Notes under the pieces: generated by a model
What the model was told of the DNA's origin: nothing
Database searches by the model: none
The model's input: only the letters and a program-made list of their open reading frames with translations
Source of the DNA: Pomacea canaliculata
Taxonomy: Eukaryota; Mollusca; Gastropoda; Architaenioglossa; Ampullariidae
Direction: 5' to 3'
DNA: 64,000 nt
Assembly: GCF_003073045.1 (NCBI RefSeq)
Contig: NC_037596.1
Span: 7,211,416 to 7,275,415, forward strand
Program-made: the position numbers and the translations under genes
Shown here: positions 46,901 to 57,312 of the stretch, piece by piece
How the letters are laid out: each line of letters begins with the position of its first letter
Position numbering within the stretch: position 1 is the stretch's first letter

Positions 46901-47027
46901 CCACCGGGAGCTTGGCATCCAAGGGGAGCTTACTCCAGACCGGAAGCGGGTCCCCGGCGGGAACGAGGTTGGTGTCGAAGACTCGTTGTCTCCGAGGCAT
47001 GGAGAGGTTTTCGATTGATGACGACAT
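43903..47027 (-). CDS. FSIP2 N-terminal-domain-like coiled-coil protein, 335 residues
   Basis: Five exons with matching phases: 47027-46873, 46330-46091, 45787-45637, 45338-45150 and 44175-43903 (1008 bases, 336 codons). The N-terminal half (LPLDAKLPVVPSPRGSYTL, FDLNDPFG, YDSLHDPYLKDYF, LVHNKLITRDGKVKCDIKEF, NQYREYL) closely follows what I recall of the N-terminus of vertebrate fibrous sheath-interacting protein 2 (KLPVIPGS, FNLTDPY, YKSLHDPHLRAY, TLRELNKYRQYL). The C-terminal half (about residues 190-285) is an Arg/Glu/Leu-rich coiled coil, ending in a Lys/Glu-rich disordered tail (EEVPVAAEE). Vertebrate FSIP2 is thousands of residues long, so this is a short relative or the ancestral core, plausibly in sperm flagella or cilia. 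The first donor (TT/GTACAC) is weak; the rest are good. Location and function are inferred. Confidence 0.68.
44850..45120. repeat. A-rich low-complexity tract in the last intron of the FSIP2-like gene
   Basis: About 270 bases composed almost wholly of A with scattered G, T and C (AAAGAAAGAAG, AACAAACAAAC types). On the coding strand it is a very long T-rich tract. Confidence 0.85.
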
Positions 47028-50000
47028 GCTCTGTGGAGAGAGAAAAAGAACTCGAAATACACAAGAGTGATTTAAACCATGTATCCTTCTATGCAAAAAT
47101 ATAATAATAATAAAAATGAAATAAACACCACAGAATCTCCAAAAAAAATAAATGAATAATCAGGGTGATGCCTGCCATGCAAATTGTCATGAACAAACCA
47201 CGCAATGTTAAGGTATAATCATTCTTGCATCTAGAAATCTCATACAAAATATAAGATAATAAAACATTGATGAAGGTGACACTAAGAAATTTCCGTTGCT
47301 GTCTGTGGAAGCAGAAATGCTAGATACTAGAGAACAAATTTCCCAACCCAGAGGGTTGTATGTGAATAATATGATCCATTCTGATTATGTTATTGCAGTC
47401 AAAGATTTACTGAATAGTTTAGGGCTGTCATGAGTTTGGGACCAACAGGAGAATTTTAAAATCTCCCCTGATTTAAATACAAGGTTAGCAGATGTTTATT
47501 TGACATGTATATAAACAAATGGTTCTCTGAATTGTATGAAATCCATACAGATTGGAATTGAAGAATTATAAAGCTTCTCTCCCTTGTGAAAAATGCATTA
47601 CTCTATAAACTAACGAGAACTGTGTAACACATTTTAAGTTTATAACCTTAAATATGAATCTTCCAGTCCAGAATAAAGATTTAGCAATATACCGAGACTA
47701 CAACAACACTAAATGTACTAAGTGGAAAGCCTGTGATGCTGGAGACGAATTTCACTACATGTGATTACTTCAAGAATTAGAGAAAAAGATGATTTCCTTA
47801 AAAAATTCAAACAAACGAATGCAGTTAAATTTAATTATCTTTTTTGTTCCACAAAAAGCATGTACTGATAAAACTTTTCCAATTTATGCAGATCATTTGC
47901 AATAGCTTTGATAAATAATGTGACTGGTTTGAAACATGTTAAGAACAAAACAATGATAGTAACATCTTTACTATGTTAAGTATTATTTTTGTTAATTTTT
48001 CCTTTTTATATAAGAGTGTCATATTTAGTTGTATTAAAGTTTGTGCATTTTATTCAAGTTTGATATATGAAATGGTATGGGTAAACTGGTAATTGTGTAT
48101 AATTCAATTTCATTTAAGCAATGCTTATTTATTATCTTCATCTGCTCTCTTTCTCTCTCTCCCCTCTCCTGTCTAGTTGTATTACTACAGTCTGAGGTAA
48201 TTTAATGTAGACTAGTCTAGCTTCTTATAAACTCAATGCCAGTAGGTAGTACTATCTTTCTATTTTCTTACACCGAATGTCTACTCGAGACATGTATTAG
48301 TCGGTCTTTGGTAAGTTCTTGCCCCTGATGGTAATGACGAGGGCAATAGTAGCGTTGGAAGCGGTGCTAACACTCGAGGTTACGATTGTCATCTCAAATG
48401 ACACCAGAAGCTTCTGGTAGAGAGACAAACATTGATAAATAAAATGTCGGCGTTTGACATTACATCAGGAAAAATCCATGTAAACTTTAAAAATGTGGTA
48501 CTCACCATAGATCTATTAAAATGTTCCTCTGTTAACACTCAACTAATGTCAGGGAAGGCTTTTTCAGCGATTGTACAGTAAACACTGAACTAAAAATAAT
48601 GAAATGATCGAGATCTGATTGACTGTTATGATGGTGGTTGTGGTGATGATGATCGTCTTCTAGCCAAGCCTAGTACAGGACAGAGAAGTTTTGAATGCAG
48701 TTTTGAAGAAGTTAAGCCACGCCCCTAACTCTGGTTTCTCAAAGCTCCAAAACAACCCAGTCTTCGGTTCCAAACCACCCTGCACACCCCGCTGCAAGCA
48801 GCATCCCACGCATCACCAAGTTACTTCATAAGACCATCCTCGGGCAACGACAGTTATAGCAACCAGTAGCAGACCAATATCCACCGACAAGGGGGTGACC
48901 AAAACAAAAACAACAGACACATCCACCTGCGCAAGACGATCATCTTTGCTGTACACATGAATTGACTTGCTTCAAAAGCCAGTGCAGTGGAGCGTGACCG
49001 GAACGACTCACGGCCAGTGAACTCGAATGGAGTGTGTCATGTCTGTCGTAAAGTCACCTGATCTGTACCACCTGCTTTGTGTGGACTGACAATCTGTGGC
49101 TAATGAATGGGCTTAGGATCGAGCAGCGGGACTGTATCGCCTCACAGAGGCTTCTGTCTTTTGCGCTGACGGTGACTGATGGTTACAAGCTGTCTGGTCT
49201 TAATGGATTTACTTCCCTTCATTGATAGGAAATGCTGAGCTCACGGCAAGCAAATTGTGTGCACGTGTGTGCAGTTGTGAGAAGGTGTGTGTGTGTGTGT
49301 TATTATTCTTTTCGGTCGCTAAGATCCACCTGACCAGTATTATGATGAGTGGCACAGTCTTCCAAGTCCTTTTAGTCCCATGAAAATGGCCATGCATACT
49401 GTGTGTGTGAGGGGGGGGATGGCAATGGTTGTGTAGCATACTTTGTATATATGTGTGTGTGCGTACGTGCGTGAGAGAGAGAGGCAGCGCAATGCACAGA
49501 CTACAACACAGAAAGATGGAAGACAAGAACTGTCAGCAGTGTTCTCATATGTACATGTAGGTAAGCTTGGGAGTAGACAAGTATTCGGGTGGGTAGGCCT
49601 GGGAGTAAACAGGTACACGGGTAGTTAGGCCTTGGAGTAGACATGCTGGGAGATGGCTGAGAAACGAGAAAGCATCTTAAAATGATTAAAATGACTTGCA
49701 GTCCGATCGACCGACAACCACGTAGGTGGCGTGTACGTCCACTACGTCAAAAACGTAGAAGACAAGTTACATATCACGTACACATGCAGCGGGCCCCACA
49801 CATAGCCAGACATTCAGCCAGTTCAGCCAGCTGTGTTTTAAAGCAAATCAGTCTTGTGTGCTAGATATGCTGGTGGGAACAGGCATTCAGAGAAAGACTA
49901 AAGAGGATTCGCCACACAGACATGTTCCTAGCTTGTCATCTATTGACGTGTCAGTTGACTTGTCTACACTGAAAACAGATACTTGTACGAAGACCAAGAC

Positions 50001-50497
50001 ACAGAGCTATGAACATAGACACACATTGATAGACATTTACTTGAGATGCAAAAATTCACGTACATGAGCATCGACAGGTAAATAAATATAGAGTTGGGAG
50101 TAACATGTGAGTATGAAGAAAACAAGGTTCATTTGGAAGGGTAGACATGTGTGCATATATATAGATAGATCTTTAAGACCTAGCAATGTTTTTTACTGCC
50201 ATTAGCCTTATAAGCGAGGCTTTCACCGTGTCATGCGTTACGAACACTATTTCAGTCAGTTCCTGGCAACGAGACAACCGCGGTAAGCTGACTCTCGACC
50301 GTTGTCCGTCACCTGAGGTTATCTCCCCCTGTCACCTCCCCACCCCTACCCTCCCCGGTCCACTGCCTTGCTTCTCCTAAGTTCGGTTGCTAGGGAAGCT
50401 AACCGGTCGGCCTCATAACCGTGCATGAAGAAATGAGATAAATGAGGAATCGATGCTGCCATTTTTTTCCAACCCTGAGTGCAAGCGAGTTCCCAAC
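47028..50497. other. Intergenic, no gene recognised
   Basis: Includes the 5' flank of the FSIP2-like gene. The 48,600-49,200 part is less AT-rich, with the hairpin-like GCCTCACAGAGGCTTC, and could be a repeat remnant, but no domain, terminal repeat or tail identifies it. Several TG/GT runs at 49260-49480. Confidence 0.45.
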
Positions 50498-53049
50498 TTA
50501 ATCGCCTTCCACCCCGAATTCTCCCCCGGCTCCCACCTCAACTTCCAACCCCTTTCGTTCCCGCAAGACAAATCTTTTAGGCTGAAGCCAGTCGGTTCGT
50601 CTTTTACGCCGAAGGAACCATTGTGAAAAACTGTTGCGACCAAAAAAGAAAAAAGGTAAATGGAAATTAATTTTGTCAGAATCTGATTGAATCAGTTGAT
50701 TGGGGTACAAGAAGAGAATATTTTTTTTTAATGAAACAAAACCTTTGATCCAGAAGAGATGAATTATTTTTTGCGTCCACATTCTTTCAATGTGGTCAAA
50801 ATTATTATCAAAGTATTTTGTCAGTGACAACATGATTATTTGTAGTTCGTATGGACTCGAAGTCTCTGACATGCACGACTGGCGGACACCTTGTGTCAGG
50901 TTCTCGTGTGCCTTCCGTCATTGGAGAGGTCCACCCCCCTCAAACAACCACTTTACAAAATACAAATGGTTCACCTGTTCTGACCTCCCTTCGTAAAGTC
51001 ACGCACAAGGAGCGATTCGAACCTCTTGCCTACAATAACAGAATTACTGTGCAGGGCTACCTGGAGACGATGGATACAGTTACATTGTGACTGCACCTGT
51101 GTTTATGCGAAGTGGCTTGATCTGATCAACTATTACCCACTTAAGCAATTTTTTTAGCCTCCGCACCAAATGCGTTCCCCCGCAAGGCTTTAAAGGTGTA
51201 CTGTGTGGGTGCACAAAAAATTGTGTGTAAATCAACAGCTTAGCAAAAGTCGTCTGCAAGTCAGGGTGTAAAGTGTGCGGATATCTCTAGGTGTCCCGGG
51301 AGGCAGCTGAGAAAAAATGAAGTGCAAAGGTTGGGTAGTATAATATCAGCCGTTGATATATTTTAGGGTGGAAAAAACTTGCTGTTAGTTTCACTTCTAG
51401 GAGTCAATAATTGTGGTGAAATTGTGCTTGTGGAGGAAGGTAGCGGGTGAGAAGAGGAAAGTACGAATAAACACAAAAAGTTAATAACTTCTAACAAATC
51501 CATGTACACATTCATATACACCCTTGTATCCACATTTAAATAAACATACACACGCAAGTGTTTCAATTACTTCAATTAAAAATTATCGTGATGTCCCTTC
51601 GCTAAGTTGCTTGAGGTAACTGTTGTTTTTTGTTGTTGGTTTGTTTATGTTTATGTTATATATTCCCTATATCTTCTTTGACTGTGGTGTCTATACTGTT
51701 GCTTTGTTCTCTCTGTTTTCATTCGATTCCCCCTCTACACTACATTTTTCCGTAATGCCATCTTGTTTTGCGTTTGATGGATTCCTTGTCTGTAGTTCTC
51801 TCCCATTATAGGTTTTATATATTTCTTGTCTACGAAACATGCATTCTTCACAATTTTTTCTTTATCTACGGGCCTTGTGTTTTGTCGCTCCGTGTTCAGT
51901 TTTAGAGCTGTGCGTGTACAGGTCAACTGCGTTTGTTTATGCTGCCTCTTGCTTCATATATGTTCTCGACAGCTTTGTTAAAACTATTACAGTACTTTCT
52001 TGGTTCCAGAATAGACGACCTTGCGCCCTTTTTCAGTTATTATTGTTGTTGTATCTATTGTTTTTGTAAAGTTTTTTGGAAAGAGCGCTTTAGAAATAAC
52101 ATCATTATTGTACATCTATATATATATATTCTCCTTCTTTCTTCTGCCTACCATTTCTTTCTTTCTTTGATAGACCAAGAGAGGTTTTACTGCGGACTTG
52201 TGTAAGTTCGTGGGTTTTACTGTCCAGTTTTAAAGACTTCGGTGACTTTTCTTACATTGGTGATAGTTTTTATTATAGTTTTCTATGCCTCCGTTTCCTT
52301 CTATGGGAGGAAATGTGGGGGAGGAAGGTGTTGCGAGGCCACCCGTAAAAGGGACCTAACCAATCGAGGCAAGGGAGATAACCAGTTCAACCGCTGTAAC
52401 ACTTTCCTCATCGGGTAACTAAGCACCAGTGGAGGGCAAGATCAGTTTTCCCCCATAAACAACAAGAGACCTGGGGGAGGGGGAGCAGTAACGACAGCGC
52501 CTTAGGGGAGAGTACGGGGGTCTCCGAGAATAGTGTTATCAAGTGCAGTCCCCCTTCTTGTGTGTGTGTGTAAGTGTGTGTGTGTGTCACCAGAATAGAA
52601 CTTACAAAAATCTGTGTGAACATAAATTCAGTTCTGTCTCTTTCTCTCCTTCTCCTCCACCAGTAACTCGCAGACAATTCACTCATTTGTTCTTCCTCTC
52701 TTTTTTTTTCTCTCTCTCTCACACACACATACACACGCACGCGTGCACTTACTTTAGCGATACAAACTGCTCCAAAATACGAATTTGACACAGTGTAAGC
52801 ACGCACGCACAGAGAACATGGCTCTTTGCAAACACTTTAGCCCATGCAGAAAAAGTGAAAAACGAAAGAAAAAAACAGAAGTGCACTAAGCAGGTAAACG
52901 AATAAGTACTTAAAGTAAATAAAATCAAACATAAGACGTTTAAATCACACATATTTCGCAATTCAACACATAGCTACACATAAATAACTGCACACATAGT
53001 AACTAGTCGCACATACCTACAGACATATCTACATAAGAACATAACTTAC
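50498..53049. other. Mostly non-coding; possible minus-strand terminal exon at its left end
   Basis: At 50630-50498 (minus) a good acceptor (TTTTTTTGGTCGCAACAG) is followed by an open stretch rich in Arg and Glu (RRKRRTDW, KRFVLRERK) ending in TAA. It might be the last exon of a gene whose first exon is near 53050, but no intermediate exon was recognised. Confidence 0.25.
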
Positions 53050-53290
53050 CTCTTTCCCTCTTTTCATCCGTGGCGGCTACTCCAAAGACTAGTGGCTGTT
53101 GTAAGAAGTGGAAAGGCTCCCTGTGTCGAGCTGACGTGAGCGCATTAGCTGCAAGTTCTGTCCCAGCATGCTTTGCTCTTAAACCTCTGCGACTGTGTGT
53201 TGGCAGTCGTAGTCACAGACCCACCGGGTACCCGAATCCTGACAACAGCGACACCCTGATTCGCCGAGGTTGTGTTTGAGACAGCAACCA
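53050..53290 (-). promoter_or_regulatory. Candidate minus-strand promoter and first exon
   Basis: A GC-richer island in AT-rich surroundings. On the minus strand it contains GCATGCTGGGA (plus-strand TCCCAGCATGC at 53161-53171), the core of the ZNF143/STAF promoter motif. About 95 bases downstream comes CCACGGATGAAAAG, an ATG in good context at 53067, then a consensus donor GAG/GTAAGT at 53050-53046. That would give a first coding exon of six codons. No downstream exon could be tied to it. Confidence 0.35.
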
Positions 53291-53429
53291 ATGAAGCGTT
53301 AATCCTGTAATCTCTCTCTCTCCCACACACACACAATCTTGCGATGGAAACATTTATCTGCAAAAAATATCAAGGGTATGGATGGTCTTTAAGAATGTTT
53401 ACATATTTATGTTTGTTTGAGGGGAAGAG

Positions 53430-53545
53430 TTGGTTGTTTATTTTTGTTTTGTTTTGTTTTGCTTCGTTTTGTTTGTTTGTTTTTTGTTTTTTTTTTTTGG
53501 GGTTTTTTTTTTTTTTCTTTTGGTTTTTTTGTTTTGTTTTAGAAC
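53430..53545. repeat. T-rich low-complexity tract
   Basis: About 115 bases of T with interspersed G (GTTTTGTTTTG, then TTTTTTTTTGGGG). Confidence 0.9.
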
Positions 53546-56102
53546 AAAAGTCAATTATTCGAACGCATTTTGGGAAAAGCATCTTGCACTCGAGGTGTCG
53601 TCACGTCACAGTAGAAGGTTTGTCGGTTCGATTTCTTTAACAGAAATTTTTCCTAGATGTCTAATTTGCCAGAGATGGTATGAGGCGACGATAAGTGAGA
53701 TGAAATGAACGTCGCCTTCCACGTGTTGTTATCAAGACAAAGTTACCCCTACGGCCACCATGCCCTTGTCTGCTTTTATCTTCTTTTTTTTTTGGGGGGG
53801 GTGGTGCTTTTCATCTTACGCTGAGTTCAGCTCAGTCATTATAAATACACTCTGGTGGACCTTAAAGTGTTGAGCAGATCCTTTCTTTAGTACACTCTCG
53901 TGAAATGCCCGGGACTGATTTCCTTGTTTGTGCGCCCCGTTCCTAACAAACAGCTGTCACGTGTCTTGTGGAGCTATCTTCTCAGCCAATCAGCTTTCGC
54001 TCCCTACTGTACCTCATTATACTCTCTAACCTCTTGATAAAAGCGTCGAGAAAGTTCATTAAATCTTTGCAGGCGTGACCCTGGTGACCTTAACAGCCAT
54101 GCGTTTGGCACGCCGTTAATATTTCGCCTACGACCCTGGGGACTATTTTTGTTAATATCCATCAGTCCCGTTGAAATACTTTTATGAAAGAAAACTAAGC
54201 CAGGCTTAGTCAATCTTTACCTTCGGTTCTGTTCAGGATGTGACTAAGTCTGGAGAGAAGTGATCTCTTTTTTTTTTCCCCAAGTAGATTGGCTGGACAG
54301 AACTGGGGAAACAAAATTGAACAGAAATATACCATTGCCATTTTGTTAACTTTGTTTCTGGGTTAATAATAAAGTTTGCTTTTGGGTTAATAATTTTGGT
54401 GTATGTTCTAGAAGCTTTCGATTGTTTGATTTGTTTAACTTATTTTTGTGTAGAAATAGTGGCCACTTTCGACGAGTTCAAGACCACCTTTCTGCTCCTA
54501 CCACTTGATTAATCTTACCCAGAAAGGATCCTTGCACTTTTATGTCTGATGGATAGTAGGGGTGGGGGTTAGTGGGTGGGTAGGTTGGTTGGTTAATTTT
54601 AAAGAAAGGTGTGGTCAATCTAGTGAGAGTTTCGCACTATGAGATTTTAAAAAGAATTGATAGAGGAAGAAACCAAAGAAAACCCTCGAAGGCAAGCCAT
54701 GTCAAAAACATGACGAGGAAAAACAAAAACCACGTGCCCCTAAAGGAGATTTGAACTCAGAACCTTACGATACTTCAAATATCTGAATTAAACAATTGTT
54801 TATTGAACAGAAGACCTGCACGGATCGTCGGTATTTGGCATGAGTTCGTGTACATTTTTAAAGGTACTTTGCACGTTCTTGCATGCTTATATATTTTTAT
54901 ATTCTTGGGTACTTACATGTACCTTATATACTTGCGTACCTACAGATGTGTCTACTTTGCGCGCACACACACACTTTATAGAGTACTATATATATACTTC
55001 GATGGCACCGCTTCCAGTCACTTGTTGCGTTTGGAGAACATGATCCGAGACCCTGATGTTATCACTGACCTCCCCTGTGACGTCACGAATGCTTGCTCAG
55101 CCAATGTGTGAAGTTCTTTGTGCGCTGCCAGTGACACGTGACCAATAAAACAATGACTTTTCGCTGCTTTCAGGTTAACTCCCGAGTGCCAGCTGTCTTG
55201 CAGCTTAACCCAACCCTACCTCGAATTACGAGCTCACAGATCAGTCACAACAGTATTTGCTCGTTGCTCGGCCTTACCTCGAGTTACGAGGTCAAGGATT
55301 ACGCGCAGCTGCCTATAGTTACGAGAACTCACGTTTTTCGTTTGTTTGTTTTTTTTCTGCTTTTCATGCTGCTGACAGGTGAGTGACAGCCAGCAGTTTC
55401 TGCATATGTGAGCCTGCGTGTGACTGTGCATTCATGAACGGCTTACAGCTGCCTACACACTGTTTTGTGTTATTTTGCACGCCAATTGTGAATACGTAAT
55501 AATCTTTTTATGAAAATATCTTGTGACAGATTGGTTTTACTTCTCCTCCTTTCCTTCTTTCACTCTTAGGTGGGTAGATGTCGAACAAGAGCACTAGGAA
55601 ACTACTATACAGGAGCAATGGGAAACAAAGGGAAAGAAGCATTTCGCGGAGGTCAGCATTTCACGAGGACCCTCAGTGAGCTCCCTTGCTGCAACATAAG
55701 TTACCGTCGTATTTGCTCATTCTACCTACTACGATGTTCGAAAAATCTTCGTCTCTGCAGCTTCTGACTCAAACTCATAATTTTTGTGTATAAAATTCAG
55801 TATCCTAGTGGATAACCTCACAATCATCAATATTGTCACAACGATAACGTACCCGCACATTTTCTGTCTCAACAGTCGATTACTCGTGGTTTATGTTAGG
55901 AAAAAACAAAAGAATAAATAATAAATAAAATCAAGAAAGGAGGGGGAAACATGCATGAAAGAAAAACAAAAAAGGACATAGTAAACAATCCAGAAGATAA
56001 AAACAACTTTTTTTAATTTAATACTCACTCAGACAGCTATGCTTGTCAAAAATAAAAACAGTGAACAGTTTTCATCATTCGTATCATTGTTTTCCTGTAC
56101 AA
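53546..56102. other. Intergenic, no gene recognised
   Basis: No exon is supported. A trio of short related motifs built on TACCTCGARTTACGAG lies at 55217-55333. A tRNA-like B box (GTTCTGAGTTCAAATC, minus strand, near 54755) stands alone. Confidence 0.45.
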
Positions 56103-56108
56103 TTTATT
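56103..56108 (-). promoter_or_regulatory. Candidate poly(A) signal of the MIF gene
   Basis: AATAAA on the minus strand, 170 bases past the MIF stop codon at 56279. Confidence 0.5.
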
Positions 56109-56278
56109 CAGGGACGACTAAACTTACATCAGAAGTTGTGTCTTTGTTGTCAAGCACGTGCCACTCAAATACACACGCACAAAAATACTCACGCACGCAC
56201 GTAGGCAGACACGCGCGCACTCGCCCTGTAAAGTTTTTTTGATTCTGCAAAGTATCAGTCAAAAGATGGCAGACAGAA

Positions 56279-57312
56279 CTATTCTGACGATCCCCCTGTT
56301 TCCTTAGAAGCTGATGGACACAAAGGCAAATCCAAATCTTGTTCTATCTTGGGGTCATGCAGTTCTCCGTTGAAAGAACAATACAAAGCTGACACTGGTT
56401 TGAAAATGATCACGATCCTGAAACAAATGTAGACAACTGTCTTTGCATTATATTTTCTTATTATGAGTGTGGTCTTTCTTGACATGCTCACTGTACACTT
56501 AACTTGTGATTCGATAGTTTATAGAATTACATTGATTTTTACATCCATTGTATTTCATTTTACTTTTTCTTTTAAATAAAGTACCTTTTTACTGTTCGTG
56601 ATGTCTCTTTGCTATATTTTTTATATTCAACAGTTTGTTTTTTTAATTTTTAATTATAAAAAATTACGAGCGCGCTGACCTTTCTCGTCTGACTTTCAGG
56701 TGTTCGATGAAATAGTCTTCCAACATCCGGGTAATCTCGAGATTTTTCTCCGGATTCAGGCGACCGATGCACTCTATGGTGGCGTAAACACAAGCGTTCC
56801 TGTCGCCACCCATCATAAGGTCGGCCTCTGCTCGCAAGTCGATGAACACTACCTGTGTGGTTTCAATATTGATAATATGCAAATATACTAAAACACAAGA
56901 GTTTATTAAATAAATACTTTCTCTCTCACACATTTAGTGTACATTAAAGTACTTTTCTGTAAAGGCTATATCTAACTGCTTTGTTAATCATCTTTAAAGC
57001 CTGCCATTCTCTCTTAGTGTTTCGTGTGTGTGTCAAGATATTTTAGTCGTTAAGACCTTTTTAGTGGTTACTGTTAGTAAGATAATAAGCATTGTTTATG
57101 AAGGGCGCGCCCACGCTTGGTCCCGAGTGCACCTTCACCAGATTCATCTTTGATGGTAGAAAAAAAAGTGATACAAGTAACGGATATTGTTAAGATGTTC
57201 TTACCTCTCTTGGCTTCTGCAAGGCCTGAAACATCATGTTGGTCAGTTTGGCATGGAAGAACGTTGGCACTACCCGGCTGGGTACATTGGTGTTGATGCA
57301 GATGATGGGCAT
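56279..57312 (-). CDS. MIF: Macrophage migration inhibitory factor (MIF) homologue
   Basis: MIF is a small trimeric cytokine/tautomerase whose N-terminal proline, exposed after Met removal, is catalytic. Three exons, 57312-57205 (108 coding bases), 56852-56680 (173) and 56417-56279 (139), give 139 residues. The sequence starts MPIICINTNVPSRVVP (human MPMFIVNTNVPRASVP). Pro2 and Lys33, both key to the tautomerase site, are at the family positions. ADLMMGGDRNACVY matches DQLMAFGGSSEPCAL, and ERIVIIFKPV matches the DRVYINYYDM strand. The human redox CxxC (CALC) is not kept: here CVYA. The first two exons have the same coding lengths and phases as vertebrate MIF. The C-terminus runs about 24 residues past human MIF as an acidic tail (HDPKIEQDLDLPL). 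No signal peptide, as usual for this unconventionally exported protein; an innate-immunity role is likely. Confidence 0.9.

Noticed and set aside
48600-49210. Possible LINE or SINE remnant in a less AT-rich patch
   Set aside because: No RT or endonuclease motif, terminal repeat, tail or target duplication could be found.
50950-51025. Possible tRNA gene or SINE (GGTTCGAATCG on the minus strand)
   Set aside because: Only a B-box-like word; no A box at the right spacing and no cloverleaf stems.
54004-54213. 69-codon minus-strand frame with basic residues
   Set aside because: No splice logic, no recognisable family, and no paralogue in the window.
54727-54790. Possible tRNA-like B box GTTCTGAGTTCAAATC
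   Set aside because: No acceptor or anticodon stem could be formed; too little for a SINE call.
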